This document shows positions 43,845-52,246 of a stretch of DNA of 64,000 nt, piece by piece. Made by a program: the position numbers and the translations under genes. The stretch lies in the NCBI GenBank assembly GCA_014647935.1, contig BMQD01000001.1, positions 1 to 64,000 of the forward strand, in the 5' to 3' direction. The notes beneath the pieces are model-generated. The model searched no databases. It saw only the letters and a list, made by a program, of their open reading frames with translations, and was not told the DNA's origin. The DNA comes from Planomonospora parontospora. Lineage in GTDB: Bacteria > Actinomycetota > Actinomycetes > Streptosporangiales > Streptosporangiaceae. Numbering within the stretch: position 1 is the stretch's first letter; each line of letters begins with the position of its first letter.

Positions 43845-44552
43845 ATGTCCCTCGGCGCCCTCCGCCCCAGTTCCCTGGTCGACCAGGCCACCCGCCGCCT
43901 GCGCGACCAGATCACCTCGGGGGAGTGGCCGGTCGGCACCCGGCTGCCCGGCGAGACCACCCTGGCGAAGGACCTCGGAGTGGGCCGCTCCACCGTGCGC
44001 GAGGCCGTCCGCGCCCTGGCCGGGGCCGGGCTGGTGCGGGCGCGGCAGGGCGCCGGGGTCTTCGTGGTCGCCACCGAACCCGCCGAGGACTGGCCCGCCC
44101 GGCTCCGCCGCGCCGCCGTCGTCCACGTCTACGAGGTGCGCACGCTCGTCGAGGTGCAGGCCGCCCGGCTGGCCGCCGAGCGGAGGACCGGCGCCGACGT
44201 CGCGGCCCTCCACGAGGCGCTGGCCGCCCGGCGCGCCGCCGCCGCGGGCGACGACGCCGCCTTCGTGGACGCCGACATCGCCCTGCACGCCGCGGTGGTG
44301 GCGGCCGCGCACAACCCCGTGCTCACCGACCTGTTCGCCGAGTTCGTCCCCGCGCTCCGGCGGGGGCTGATCGATCTGGTGAACCTCCTCGGCCTCCGGC
44401 ACGGGGACGGCAACCCGGGTGACGACACCCATGCCGCCCTGGTCGGGGCCGTCGAACGGGGAGACGCCGAGGCGGCCTGCCGTACGCTCCAGGACGAGCT
44501 GGACCACACGATGGCGCTGCTGCGCGAGGCGGCGCGGACCACCGGGCCGTAG
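43845..44552 (+). CDS. FadR-type GntR family regulator (FCD domain)
   Basis: A 235-aa GntR protein. The winged HTH is SLVDQATRRLRDQITSGEWP, then GTRLPGETTLAKDLGVGRST and VREAVRALAGAGLVRARQG. A helical FCD ligand domain follows, with metal-site residues in DADIALHAAVVAAAHN and the later DDTHAALV. FadR-type members sense small carboxylates such as lactate, gluconate or amino acids. It is divergent from the leu leader with only 50 bp between starts, so it could affect leuA transcription, but that is inference. AGAGG lies eight bases upstream of the ATG. Confidence 0.92.
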   Translation: MSLGALRPSSLVDQATRRLRDQITSGEWPVGTRLPGETTLAKDLGVGRSTVREAVRALAGAGLVRARQGAGVFVVATEPAEDWPARLRRAAVVHVYEVRTLVEVQAARLAAERRTGADVAALHEALAARRAAAAGDDAAFVDADIALHAAVVAAAHNPVLTDLFAEFVPALRRGLIDLVNLLGLRHGDGNPGDDTHAALVGAVERGDAEAACRTLQDELDHTMALLREAARTTGP

Positions 44553-44618
44553 GCGCCGGGACTGTTCCCGGTGGTCCCAGACGTGCAGCGGGTGGGTTAC
44601 CGGTCAGGTCGGGCGGGG

Positions 44619-44646
44619 CCTCCGGCCGGGCGAGGTCGGCCGGAGG
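44619..44646. terminator. Terminator between convergent FadR-type and galK genes
   Basis: CCTCCGGCC (44619-44627) pairs with GGCCGGAGG (44638-44646), 10-base loop, nine bases before the galK stop on the minus strand. Confidence 0.6.
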
Positions 44647-44654
44647 GCTCCCGG

Positions 44655-45776
44655 TCAGGCCAGGCGGCGGGCGCCCGCGGCCGGGGTCGCGGGGCGGACC
44701 TCCGGCGGGGCCCAGCCGCGCTCGGCGTAGGCCAGCAGCACCGAGTCCCGTACGGTCTCCACCCGGTCGTCGGCGACCAGCGCGATCGCCGATCCGCCGA
44801 ACCCGCCGCCGGTCATCCGCGCCCCCCTGGCCCCACCCCGGACTGCGGCCTCCACGGCCACGTCCAGCTCCGGGCACGACACCTCGAACTGGTCGCGCAG
44901 CGACAGGTGTGAGACGTTCAGCAGTGCCCCGATCTCGCTCACGGCTCCGGCGCGCAGCAGCCCGACGACCGCCTCCACCCGGTGGTTCTCGGTCACCACG
45001 TGTTGCGTGCGCCTGCGTTCGTCCCCGGACAGCAGCGCCAGCGCCCCGGCCAGGTCGGTGACGTCGCGCAGGGCGTCCACGCCCAGCCGCGCGGCGGCGC
45101 TCTCGCAGTCCTGCCGCCGCCGGGCGTACTGGCCGTCGGCGAGCTCGTGGTGGACCCCGGTGTTGATGATCAGCAGCCGGAGACCGTGCGCGGCGAGGTC
45201 GAACGGGATGGCCCGGGTCCCCAGCGTCCGGCAGTCCAGGAAGAGGGCCTTGCCCTCCTCGCCGAGGGCCGACGCCGCCTGGTCCATGATCCCGCAGGGC
45301 ATGCCGACGAAGTCGTTCTCGGCCTTCTGCGCGGCCAGCGCGATCTCCATCCGGGACAGGCCGAGGCCGTACAGCTCGTCGAGCGCGAGGCCGACCGCCA
45401 CCTCCAGCGCGGCGCTCGACGACAGCCCCGCGCCCCGGGGCACGTCCCCGTCGATCACGATGTCCGCGCCCCGCACCGGGTGCCCGGCCTCCCGCAGCGC
45501 CCAGACCACCCCGACGGCGTACCGGGTCCAGCCCTCGGCCTGCCGCAGGTCCTCGACGGTGACCGCGGGCCCGGCCGCCTGGAGGGAGCGGAGGCGGACG
45601 AGGCCGTCCTGGCGGGGCGAGACCGCGGCGGTGACCCCCCACGGCACGGCGAACGGCAGCACGAACCCGCCGTTGTAGTCGGTGTGCTCGCCGATCAGGT
45701 TGACCCGCCCCGGCGCGTGCCAGACCCCGTGCGGCTCGGCGCCGAAGGACTCCCGGAAAGCCTCAACAACCCTCAT
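44655..45776 (-). CDS. galK: Galactokinase
   Basis: A 373-aa GHMP kinase phosphorylating galactose at C1 (Leloir pathway). The galactokinase signature APGRVNLIGEHTDYNGGFVL is near residue 22, the GHMP ATP motif RGAGLSSSAALEVA is at about 115, and the C-terminal motif RMTGGGFGGSAIAL is present. Length is normal. The ATG at 45776 gives the standard start. The other Leloir genes galT and galE are not in the window. The start is 150 bp before a tRNA gene on the other strand. Confidence 0.97.
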   Translation of the reverse strand: MRVVEAFRESFGAEPHGVWHAPGRVNLIGEHTDYNGGFVLPFAVPWGVTAAVSPRQDGLVRLRSLQAAGPAVTVEDLRQAEGWTRYAVGVVWALREAGHPVRGADIVIDGDVPRGAGLSSSAALEVAVGLALDELYGLGLSRMEIALAAQKAENDFVGMPCGIMDQAASALGEEGKALFLDCRTLGTRAIPFDLAAHGLRLLIINTGVHHELADGQYARRRQDCESAAARLGVDALRDVTDLAGALALLSGDERRRTQHVVTENHRVEAVVGLLRAGAVSEIGALLNVSHLSLRDQFEVSCPELDVAVEAAVRGGARGARMTGGGFGGSAIALVADDRVETVRDSVLLAYAERGWAPPEVRPATPAAGARRLA

Positions 45777-45926
45777 GTTCCAACACTCCTCAACGCGGCC
45801 TCACCGTACCCTAGCGACCCCGGCCGTTGCTCCCACCGGATCAAGGTCACATCTTGGACCCGTCCGCCCGGTGGATGTGCGAACGGGGCGGACCTTTGGT
45901 TGAATGCGTCGGTACGGCTTGCGCGA

Positions 45927-46000
45927 GGGGCGGTAGCTCAGCCGGTTAGAGCAGGGGACTCATAATCCCTGGGTCGCGGGTTCGAGTCCCGCCCGCCCTA
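45927..46000 (+). tRNA. tRNA with CAT anticodon (elongator Met or Ile2)
   Basis: A 74-base cloverleaf: acceptor GGGGCGG with CCGCCCT (G1-U72 wobble), D-arm GCTC...GAGC, anticodon loop CTCATAA, T-arm GCGGG-TTCGAGT-CCCGC, discriminator A. CCA is not encoded. The anticodon stem lacks the three consecutive G-C pairs next to the loop, so it is not the initiator. Met or lysidine-modified Ile2 cannot be decided by eye. Confidence 0.93.
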
Positions 46001-46315
46001 CCCCTCACGACCTGCGGCGATGTCGTTTTCTTGATCGATTTCCTGTCCGGTTCGTCGCCTGGTGGGCACAGGGTGGGCATGCGCCGGACCATCGACAGGC
46101 CGTCGGGTGGTTCCCCGACCCCCTACGGCGCTCATTTTCCGAACGACAGCGGTCGGCTCCGGTCACGGGCAGGACGCATCGTGTGCCTCCCGGCTGCCAT
46201 TGAGCCCACCGCCCACTGGTGGCCGGGGCCTTCGGGCAACCGGTATCCGGCGCGTCGCCTCTACTCTCCGCCCTGATGTCAACACATGGAGCCATTATGT
46301 GGAGATTTGCCCCAC
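46001..46315. other. Gap after the CAT tRNA
   Basis: This 315-base stretch has several short overlapping open frames with no ribosome site and no recognisable content. I see no copy of the tRNA 3' end here or further right that would mark an integrated element. Confidence 0.4.
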
Positions 46316-46675
46316 ATGCGGACCGGCCCGATGAGTGGAGACGCCTCCGACCCCCGCTCTCCGTACAGCCCTCCGTATCCGCCGGTCTACTGCCCGGCGC
46401 CGTCCGCACCCTCGGCCCCTGCCTCCGGTCTGGCCACCGCCAGCCTCGTTGTCGGCATCCCGGGCATCCTCGGTGGCTGGTGCCTGTTCGGCCTGCCCTG
46501 TATGGCCGCGATCGCGCTCGGACATGCGGCCATGCGCGAGACGAAGACCGGCCGGCGCGGCGGCCATGGAGCCGCGATCGCGGGGCTGATCCTCGGGTAC
46601 GTGTGCGTCGCCCCCATGGCGCTGATCACGATTTTGCCGGTCACGCTCTATGTGATCGGTAGCAGCTCGCCGTAG
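46316..46675 (+). CDS. DUF4190-like small membrane protein
   Basis: A 119-aa protein with a Pro/Ser/Tyr-rich N-terminus (SPYSPPYPPVYCPAPSAPSA) and two hydrophobic helices (TASLVVGIPGILGGWCLFGL and AAIAGLILGYVCVAPMALIT) with GHAAMRETKTGRRGGHG between them. This is the DUF4190 layout, common in actinobacteria and of unknown function. The start is uncertain: ATG 46316 has GGAG 11 bases upstream, and ATG 46331 is also possible. A 13-bp terminator lies about 90 bases downstream. Confidence 0.75.
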   Translation: MRTGPMSGDASDPRSPYSPPYPPVYCPAPSAPSAPASGLATASLVVGIPGILGGWCLFGLPCMAAIALGHAAMRETKTGRRGGHGAAIAGLILGYVCVAPMALITILPVTLYVIGSSSP

Positions 46676-46766
46676 TCGCTGCGGCGCGAACGCGGAAGGG
46701 TCCCTAGAGAATGCCGACGACGAGCTCGGTCCGTTGAAGCGGCCTGACGGGCTGTGAAGACCACGG

Positions 46767-46799
46767 AGGCCCCCGCCCTGGTGAAGAGGGCGGGGGCCT
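46767..46799. terminator. Terminator between convergent genes
   Basis: AGGCCCCCGCCCT (46767-46779) pairs with its complement (46787-46799), 7-base loop, followed by TTCGTCGT on the + strand and placed just past the minus-strand stop at 46809. Confidence 0.75.
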
Positions 46800-46808
46800 T
46801 CGTCGTGC

Positions 46809-47111
46809 TCAGGGGCGGTGCCTCCTCGGGCTGCGGATGTCCTTGATGGTGACGACGTCGAACTGATCTGGATTTTCCGGTGGATCGTCCGTCCACATTC
46901 GCACCGCTACCCAGAGCCCTTTCCGGGGCTCGAACACCGTTATCTCCGGATCCGTGACGTCCTTTTTCCAGGGGAATCTTCCTTGCATGGCGCATCGGTT
47001 CTCGATCGCTTCGATGAGTTCTTCGACGCGCCGCCGATCTTCTGGCGTTGCTCCGGCTTTCCACGTTGTGACGATCTCTTCTGAGTGTCTAGTGATCCGA
47101 AGCTTCGCCAC
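46809..47111 (-). CDS. Small basic protein, possible toxin of a TA-like pair
   Basis: A 100-aa protein. MAKLRITRHSEEIVTTWKAG is followed by a helical hairpin (DRRRVEELIEAIENRCAMQG) and a strand-rich end (KGLWVAVRMWTDDPPENPDQ, then FDVVTIKDI). Size, helix-then-sheet order and operon position recall RelE/ParE-like toxins, but I see no diagnostic catalytic set. It begins three bases after the stop of a 104-aa acidic partner. The pair sits in an accessory stretch beside a VapBC module. Call rests on architecture only. Confidence 0.7.
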   Translation of the reverse strand: MAKLRITRHSEEIVTTWKAGATPEDRRRVEELIEAIENRCAMQGRFPWKKDVTDPEITVFEPRKGLWVAVRMWTDDPPENPDQFDVVTIKDIRSPRRHRP

Positions 47112-47114
47112 CGG

Positions 47115-47429
47115 CTACTCCCGTAGTCGCTTGACCAGGTCGCTGACGTCCATCAGGTCCTCGGCAGCGCTGGGCCCGGTAGGCGCTTGGAGGATCTCCT
47201 GCCGGGTGACCGGGTCGCCGTGGAGAAGGAGCGTCACATCCACACTGTTGGCGAAGTGGGTCAGATGGTCAACGTCACCTGTGCGGTTGAAAGCAGTCAC
47301 CGCACAGTAAAGCGATCTGAATATCTCCCTTTGTTCGCGCGGATTTAGGCTGTCGTAAATCTCCATCGCGTCATTGATTTGCGGGTCATCGAGAGGGATT
47401 TCTCCGGGGCGGAGGTTGATGTCGGCCAT
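47115..47429 (-). CDS. Small acidic protein, possible antitoxin partner
   Basis: A 104-aa acidic protein (MADINLRPGEIPLDDPQIND, middle NPREQREIFRSLYCAVTAFN, end SAAEDLMDVSDLVKRLRE), mostly helical. AAGGAG is six bases before the ATG at 47429; the longer frame to 47639 is shadow. It is immediately followed by the 100-aa basic protein. An acidic first gene and a basic second gene with near-zero spacing fit a toxin-antitoxin unit, but I recognise no DNA-binding motif. Confidence 0.7.
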   Translation of the reverse strand: MADINLRPGEIPLDDPQINDAMEIYDSLNPREQREIFRSLYCAVTAFNRTGDVDHLTHFANSVDVTLLLHGDPVTRQEILQAPTGPSAAEDLMDVSDLVKRLRE

Positions 47430-47511
47430 GTCGGCTCCTTCGCTCTGCTCGGCGTCTGTCACGGTAGGGCTCTGCGTGGTGTCTCGTCTGGGGTTGTGAT
47501 GAAACGGCATG

Positions 47512-47921
47512 TCAGGCGCGGGCGAGCTCGGCGGCGAGGATGACGACCTCGTTCCGGACCTCGATGCCGCGCTCGGCCAGCCGCTCCACGCCGAGCGTGG
47601 CGGTGACGTTGGCCGGAGCCACGAGGTCGGGCGCGACATTCAACAGGTAGTAGGTGAAGCCCCGGGTGTACCGCACGGGGCGTGCCTGCGGGCTCGGTGC
47701 GACTGCAGATTCAGTCGCACATTGCGCACCGGCGGACCGTCCATCTCGTCTACGCCGCACCCCGGCATCCCAAGGACACCGATGCGTGAAGCCGCTCGCA
47801 GGACGGGTTCTGAAGAGAAGCCATGACCGAGCCGCAGCGGACCTTCGTCCGCGGCGATGACGACCTGGATCTGCTCCCGGCCTGCCCGGGCGTCGCGGTC
47901 GAGGAGATGGAACGTGCTCAC
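47512..47921 (-). pseudogene. Possible decayed ORF
   Basis: Two plausible coding stretches lie in different minus-strand frames. One starts at the GTG at 47921 (VSTFHLLDRDARAGREQIQV, VIAADEGPLRLGHGF). The other ends at 47512 (YTRGFTYYLLNVAPDLVAPA, then VERLAERGIEVRNEVVIL). They could be one gene split by a frameshift near 47750-47810. I recognise neither half, so this may equally be non-coding. Confidence 0.3.
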
Positions 47922-48050
47922 ACGCGATGATCCGTAAGAGAGACGACCAGGGCCGAGGCGGTCGGGTAACCCAGGGCGCATCAAGGCCTTCGCGGAAGCA
48001 TCGGAGCGGTTCGGCCTGTCACATGTTCGTCTGCGGGAATGGTGATGATG

Positions 48051-48443
48051 TCATAGCGCGGAGGTCGCGTCGGTGTGGGTGAAGTCGCCGCCTTTGAACA
48101 GCAGCGGTTCGTGTCTGTCTCGCGCCAGCGCGTAGGAGAAGCAGTCGCCGAAGTTCAGCCCTGCCTTGTGTCCGCTGCCTTTGCCGTAGTCCCAGTAGGC
48201 GCGGCGGGCGATCTGCGCCTGCTCCGGTGTGACGGGCAGGATCTCGATCCGTATTCGGGCCAGGAAGTCGTCCAGGAGCCGGGAGGCGGCTGGATCGCGG
48301 GTTCGTTCCACCACGGCGGCCAGCTCCACGTAGGTCGCAGCCGACATCCGGCGTGCCGGAGCATCCTGGATGGCCCGGGCGAAGTCGGCGGCGTCCGGCT
48401 CGCCGTTCAGGATCGCGACGATCGCGCTGGTGTCGATGATCAT
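48051..48443 (-). CDS. vapC: VapC-type PIN-domain ribonuclease toxin
   Basis: A 130-aa PIN-domain protein. MIIDTSAIVAIL carries the first metal Asp (Asp4), SAATYVELAAVV the conserved Glu, and GLNFGDCFSYALA the Asp near residue 100. LLFKGGDFTHTD is the typical C-terminal strand with another Asp. VapC toxins cut specific tRNAs or rRNA when released from VapB. Its ATG overlaps the vapB stop by four bases. Catalytic residues are complete, so it should be active. Confidence 0.93.
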   Translation of the reverse strand: MIIDTSAIVAILNGEPDAADFARAIQDAPARRMSAATYVELAAVVERTRDPAASRLLDDFLARIRIEILPVTPEQAQIARRAYWDYGKGSGHKAGLNFGDCFSYALARDRHEPLLFKGGDFTHTDATSAL

Positions 48444-48700
48444 GCGGGGAGCCCGGTCTCCGGGTCGTAGAGGAAGTCGGCGGACAGATCCGCCGGACCG
48501 ATCCGGGAGCGGATCTTCGCGGCGAGGGCGAGGAGATCGTCGGCCATCGCGGCATCCCGGGTCGCCTGGCGATCGGCGAGTAGGCGCTCACGCCGCTCCC
48601 TGAGGGCGGAGATGACCGCCGCGGTCTTGCTCTCCCCGGTGAGTGCGCTGACTTCAGCCGCCAGGCGATCGGCCTCGGGATTTTTGATGTTCAAGCTCAT
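48440..48700 (-). CDS. vapB: VapB-type antitoxin
   Basis: An 86-aa antitoxin of the Rv0623-like transcription-factor group. MSLNIKNPEADRLAAEVSAL and TGESKTAAVISALRERRERL form the ribbon-helix-helix-like DNA-binding part, and the tail SADFLYDPETGLPA is the PIN-binding segment. AGGAG-like bases precede the ATG at 48700. The stop overlaps vapC. It should neutralise VapC and repress the operon. Confidence 0.92.
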   Translation of the reverse strand: MSLNIKNPEADRLAAEVSALTGESKTAAVISALRERRERLLADRQATRDAAMADDLLALAAKIRSRIGPADLSADFLYDPETGLPA

Positions 48701-48930
48701 GGCCGCTCCTTTCTACCATTACTACCCTGTGATTCTACCTTTTCTAGTAATAGGCGTCCTTGTTTCGCGGAGCGCCCCAACTGCACTCGACCGTCCAGTC
48801 GGCGTGGACCGGCCGGATCGCCGGCCTATTCCGGCGGTGGATCATCGAGTTGTTCCGGAGAGATCGAAAACCGTTGGAAGATATTGGTTTGCCCTGGTTT
48901 TACCTCTGTGTGCCAGGGCAGGCGCCACGG

Positions 48931-50688
48931 ATGTTACGGATCACTGCCACGGCCGTAGCTCTGCTCACCGGGCTGCTTGCCGTACCTTCAGCCTCGCCGG
49001 CCTCGCCGGCCCCGTCCACCTCGACGGTCACGCCCACGAGCCCGCCCGCCCATCCGTGCGCCGCGGCCACGCAGCGGTGCGAGGGCCGGATCCGGGTTCC
49101 GCTCGACTGGGGCGACCCCGCATCGGAACGGATCGAGGTGGCGTTCGCCTGGGTCCCCAGGAAGGGCGCCACCTCCACCGTCCTCGCCAACCCCGGAGGA
49201 CCGCTGCCGGCGCTGCCGCTGCTCCCCGTGCTGGAACGGACGGTCGACCGGCAGAACCTCCTGGTCGTCGAACCGCGCGGACTGGGCGCGTCCAGCCCGC
49301 TCGACTGCCCCGGACTGGATCTGAACCGCCCGGAGAGCATCACCGCGTGCGCCGCGCACCTGGGCCCGCGGAGCCGGTTCTTCACCACCGACCAGGCCGT
49401 CGCCGACATGGACGCGGTCAGAAAAGCCCTGGGCCTGCCGAAAGTGACGTTCTACGGCATCTCCTACGGAACCCTGTTCGCCCAGGCCTACGCCGCCCGC
49501 TTCCCGGACAGCACCGCCGGGGTGTTCCTCGACAGCCTCGTCCCGGTCGGGAAGAACGGCTACGCGATCGAGCCCATCCGGGCCAGGACCGACCTGCTGG
49601 AGCTGACCTGCCGCTCGTCCCGGGACTGCGCGGCGACCTGGTCGGCGCTCGTCCGGCGGCTGCGCGACCGGCAGGACCCGGCGATCTCCATGCTGACGCT
49701 GCAGAGCCTGCTGCCCCACCTCCACGAGCCGGTGTTCGGCCGTGAACTCAACGCGGCCGCCGCGGCCTACCTGCGCGGCGACCCGCTGCCGCTGCGCCGC
49801 CTGGCCAAGGCCGCCGACGCGGCCCCGGTCCCGCCCCTGCGCGGACCCGGCTTCGCCGGCATGCTCTCCTACAAGTGCGGCGACGCGGCGTTCCCGTTCG
49901 GCCGGAAGGCCACGACCGCCGAGCGTGAGCGCCGGCTGAGCCGCTTCTACGACCAGAAGCGGCCGATGAGGCCGTTCACCGTCGCCGAGCTGGGCGGGAC
50001 AACCGGATGGGCCAACTGGTGCCTCCACTGGCCCACGCCCCGCGACAACCCGCCGGTCCCGCGCCGCGCCGGCCACCCCGACGTGCCGACCGCGACCGTC
50101 GCCGGGGACTACGACACCCACACCCCCGCCGAGGTCGCCCGGTACTTCCCGCACGGCGAGCTGCTCCGGGTCATCGGCGGCGGGCACAGCACGACGCTCG
50201 GCGTGGACTGCGCCCGCCAGGCGCTGCGCTCGTTCCTCGCCCGGGCCGGCGAGCTCCCGCGCTCCTGCGACGTGTCGAGTCACCGCGCGCTCGCGGCCTT
50301 CCCCCGGACGGCGGAGGACCTGCCGGACGCCGGTGACCTCGACCGGCGTGTCGTCGCCGGATTCGCCGCCGCCTCCGACGCGCTGGTCCGGCGCGACCCA
50401 GGCTCGGCGTCCTACCGACGGCTGACGGAGGAGCCCGGTCTGCGCGGCGGACGACTGGTCTTCGACGACAAGGCGGCGACCATCCGCCTCGAGGACGTGC
50501 GTTTCGTGAGCGATCTGGCGGTGAGCGGCCAGGTCGTCCTGAATCCGGACCGTACGGCCACCGCCCGGCTGACCGTCGGCGGCGCCGAGGTCGTCCTGTC
50601 CTGGCCCGCGTTCCGTCCGCTGGACCCCGTCCCCGTCTCCGGCAGCTTCGACGGCCGGCCCTTCACCGCGCGGATCCCCGTCCGGTGA
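48931..50688 (+). CDS. Secreted S33-type alpha/beta hydrolase (tripeptidyl aminopeptidase-like)
   Basis: A 585-aa protein with a Sec signal peptide (MLRITATAVALLTGLLAVPS, then Ala/Ser/Pro linker). The alpha/beta hydrolase core has the nucleophile elbow TFYGISYGTLFAQAYA, Asp in GDYDTHTPAEVA and His in IGGGHSTTLG, with a cap domain between. The oxyanion-side HGG motif is replaced by NPGGP. The closest known type is the Streptomyces Slp/tripeptidyl aminopeptidase group (family S33). An extra C-terminal beta domain of about 120 residues (LRGGRLVFDDKAATIRLEDV and on) follows. ATG 48931 was chosen at the signal peptide, since the longer frame has no secretion logic. Confidence 0.88.
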   Translation: MLRITATAVALLTGLLAVPSASPASPAPSTSTVTPTSPPAHPCAAATQRCEGRIRVPLDWGDPASERIEVAFAWVPRKGATSTVLANPGGPLPALPLLPVLERTVDRQNLLVVEPRGLGASSPLDCPGLDLNRPESITACAAHLGPRSRFFTTDQAVADMDAVRKALGLPKVTFYGISYGTLFAQAYAARFPDSTAGVFLDSLVPVGKNGYAIEPIRARTDLLELTCRSSRDCAATWSALVRRLRDRQDPAISMLTLQSLLPHLHEPVFGRELNAAAAAYLRGDPLPLRRLAKAADAAPVPPLRGPGFAGMLSYKCGDAAFPFGRKATTAERERRLSRFYDQKRPMRPFTVAELGGTTGWANWCLHWPTPRDNPPVPRRAGHPDVPTATVAGDYDTHTPAEVARYFPHGELLRVIGGGHSTTLGVDCARQALRSFLARAGELPRSCDVSSHRALAAFPRTAEDLPDAGDLDRRVVAGFAAASDALVRRDPGSASYRRLTEEPGLRGGRLVFDDKAATIRLEDVRFVSDLAVSGQVVLNPDRTATARLTVGGAEVVLSWPAFRPLDPVPVSGSFDGRPFTARIPVR

Positions 50689-50749
50689 ACCGGTCCTGAC
50701 CCCCGTCCGGTGAACCGGTCCTGACCCCCGTCCGGTGAGCCGGTCCTGG
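50676..50749. repeat. 25-bp tandem repeat x3 across the stop codon
   Basis: Copies of CCCCGTCCGGTGAACCGGTC followed by CTGAC start at 50676, 50701 and 50726. The first contains the last codons and TGA of the S33 hydrolase gene, so the 3' end of the gene has been duplicated twice into non-coding DNA. Confidence 0.9.
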
Positions 50750-50816
50750 CGCGATCCGCGGCCGGCCGGACTCACCCGGGACGGGGAGCGGCGACGCCGG
50801 TGCCGGTGGTGGCCTT

Positions 50817-51242
50817 TCATCCCGGCAGATCTCCCTTCCGCGCCGCTGCGATGATGAGCGCCCCGGAGACGGTCCCGGCGAAGAACGGGGACGGCACGAG
50901 AAGCACGCCGCCCACCAGGCACCACGCCGCGAGGCCCCAGCCGATTCCGGCGGGCACGGCCACCCCGCGCCCGGCGAGGTGCCAGATCAGGCAGCCCAGG
51001 AGGATCAGGGGCACGGCGAAGCTTCCCGGGCCGCCCCAGAAGACGGCCTCGTTCTGCAGGTGTTCCACCGTCCGGACGGCGTCCCCGGGTGGGAATACGA
51101 GCGGGACCGCCGCCCACATCCCCTGGTCCACCCAGCCGGTGATGTCCTCCCGGAAGGCGAGCGTCAGCAGGGACAGGTGTCCCGCCCCCAGCACGAGCAT
51201 GATCCCGCTCGCCCAGCGGAGCAGTCGTTTTCCGGAGTTCAT
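50817..51242 (-). CDS. DUF6463-like membrane protein
   Basis: A 141-aa protein with four hydrophobic helices (WASGIMLVLGAGHLSLLTLA, VFWGGPGSFAVPLILLGCLI, GIGWGLAAWCLVGGVLLVPS and PFFAGTVSGALIIAAA). The arrangement matches the DUF6463 group of actinobacterial membrane proteins, with no known activity. The ATG at 51242 follows AAGGGACC. It is divergent from a TetR regulator 278 bp away and is a plausible target of it. Confidence 0.8.
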   Translation of the reverse strand: MNSGKRLLRWASGIMLVLGAGHLSLLTLAFREDITGWVDQGMWAAVPLVFPPGDAVRTVEHLQNEAVFWGGPGSFAVPLILLGCLIWHLAGRGVAVPAGIGWGLAAWCLVGGVLLVPSPFFAGTVSGALIIAAARKGDLPG

Positions 51243-51448
51243 CGTGAGGTCCCTTCCGCATGGCCGGCTTCCGCTGGGTGACGGTCGCGTCGGGCTCGTT
51301 CCCATCGCCGATCCGGCGCCCGGCCGATGGGCTTGGACGGGCCGGAATCCGGGGTGACGGGATGGATCCGCTCCCCGCCGGTCACACCGGCGAGGTCTCC
51401 GCCGCCCATCACGTAGCCCGCCCCTCGCGCGGAGAGCCTTCCCGATTT

Positions 51449-51466
51449 CTATGTTGACCAGCATAG
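51449..51466. promoter_or_regulatory. Putative TetR operator
   Basis: CTATGTTGACCAGCATAG is an 18-bp near-palindrome (7 of 9 base pairs symmetric) about 55 bp before the TetR start and between the divergent genes. TTAGAT at 51509-51514 is six bases from the TetR ATG, suggesting a leaderless mRNA. Confidence 0.55.
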
Positions 51467-51520
51467 GCTATATCGATCGACATTCGATTTGCCATCCGGC
51501 ATACCTGGTTAGATGGCCGC

Positions 51521-52111
51521 ATGGCCGCCACGCGACGTATCGAGAGGACTCAGGAGAGCCGCCGGCTGCTGGTGACGGCCGCTGCCGAGCTCTTCGCGGA
51601 GAAGGGGTACCGGCAGACGAGCTTCATCGACATCGCGGAGCGGGCCGGCATCAGCCGCGGCTCCATCCCCTGGCACTTCGGCAACAAGCTGGGCCTGCTG
51701 GAATCGGTGGTCGACGACCGGCTCCAGGCCGTACTGGCCGGTCTCCCCCCGGTCCCGGGGGAGCCGGTCCCGGGGGAGCTCTCCGGTGACCCGCTGGACC
51801 AGGTCATGGACTTCATCCGCCTGCCCGCCACGCGTTTGTTCATCACCCTGCTCGCCGAGGCCGTGGAGGCCGGATCACCGATCCGCGAGCACTACGCGCG
51901 GCTGCACGCCGCGCTCCGGCAAGCGGTGCGGGCCCGGATACCGGCGGAGGCGCTCCCTCCGGGAACCACCTCCGAAGCGCTCACGGTCCTGCTGGTGGGG
52001 GCCGTCATCGGCGTTCACGCCCAGTGGCGGGTCGCTCCCGAGGCGGTCGACCTCGAGGCCGTCCGCGCCACGGTCCGAGCCCTGCTGCCGGCCGGCCTCG
52101 GGCTCGCCTGA
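51521..52111 (+). CDS. TetR family transcriptional regulator
   Basis: A 196-aa TetR protein. The HTH is typical: TQESRRLLVTAAAELFAEKG, then IDIAERAGISRGSIPWHFGN. A helical ligand-binding domain with a C-terminal dimerisation part (TTSEALTVLLVGAVIGVHAQ) follows. The ATG is probably leaderless. It is divergent from the DUF6463-like membrane gene with a palindrome between, so it probably represses that gene and itself. Ligand unknown. Confidence 0.92.
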   Translation: MAATRRIERTQESRRLLVTAAAELFAEKGYRQTSFIDIAERAGISRGSIPWHFGNKLGLLESVVDDRLQAVLAGLPPVPGEPVPGELSGDPLDQVMDFIRLPATRLFITLLAEAVEAGSPIREHYARLHAALRQAVRARIPAEALPPGTTSEALTVLLVGAVIGVHAQWRVAPEAVDLEAVRATVRALLPAGLGLA

Positions 52112-52246
52112 CGCCGTGGCGCCTACCGGATCAGGGCACCGTCCGGCAGGGCTCGGCTGCATCCGTTGCCGGACGGAGGAGACCGGACGGAGGAAAGTGG
52201 CGAGGGAGGCTCGGGAGCTGTGAGCGCCAGTAGGCCCAGGGGCCTA

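Noticed and set aside
45927-46000. Initiator tRNA-fMet
   Set aside because: The anticodon stem lacks the three G-C pairs adjoining the loop that initiator tRNAs have, and the acceptor end is G-U rather than the C-A mismatch.
47640-47984. Complete 114-aa minus-strand gene
   Set aside because: Only the first third looks protein-like; the rest is Arg/Pro/His shadow, so it was listed as a possible decayed ORF instead.
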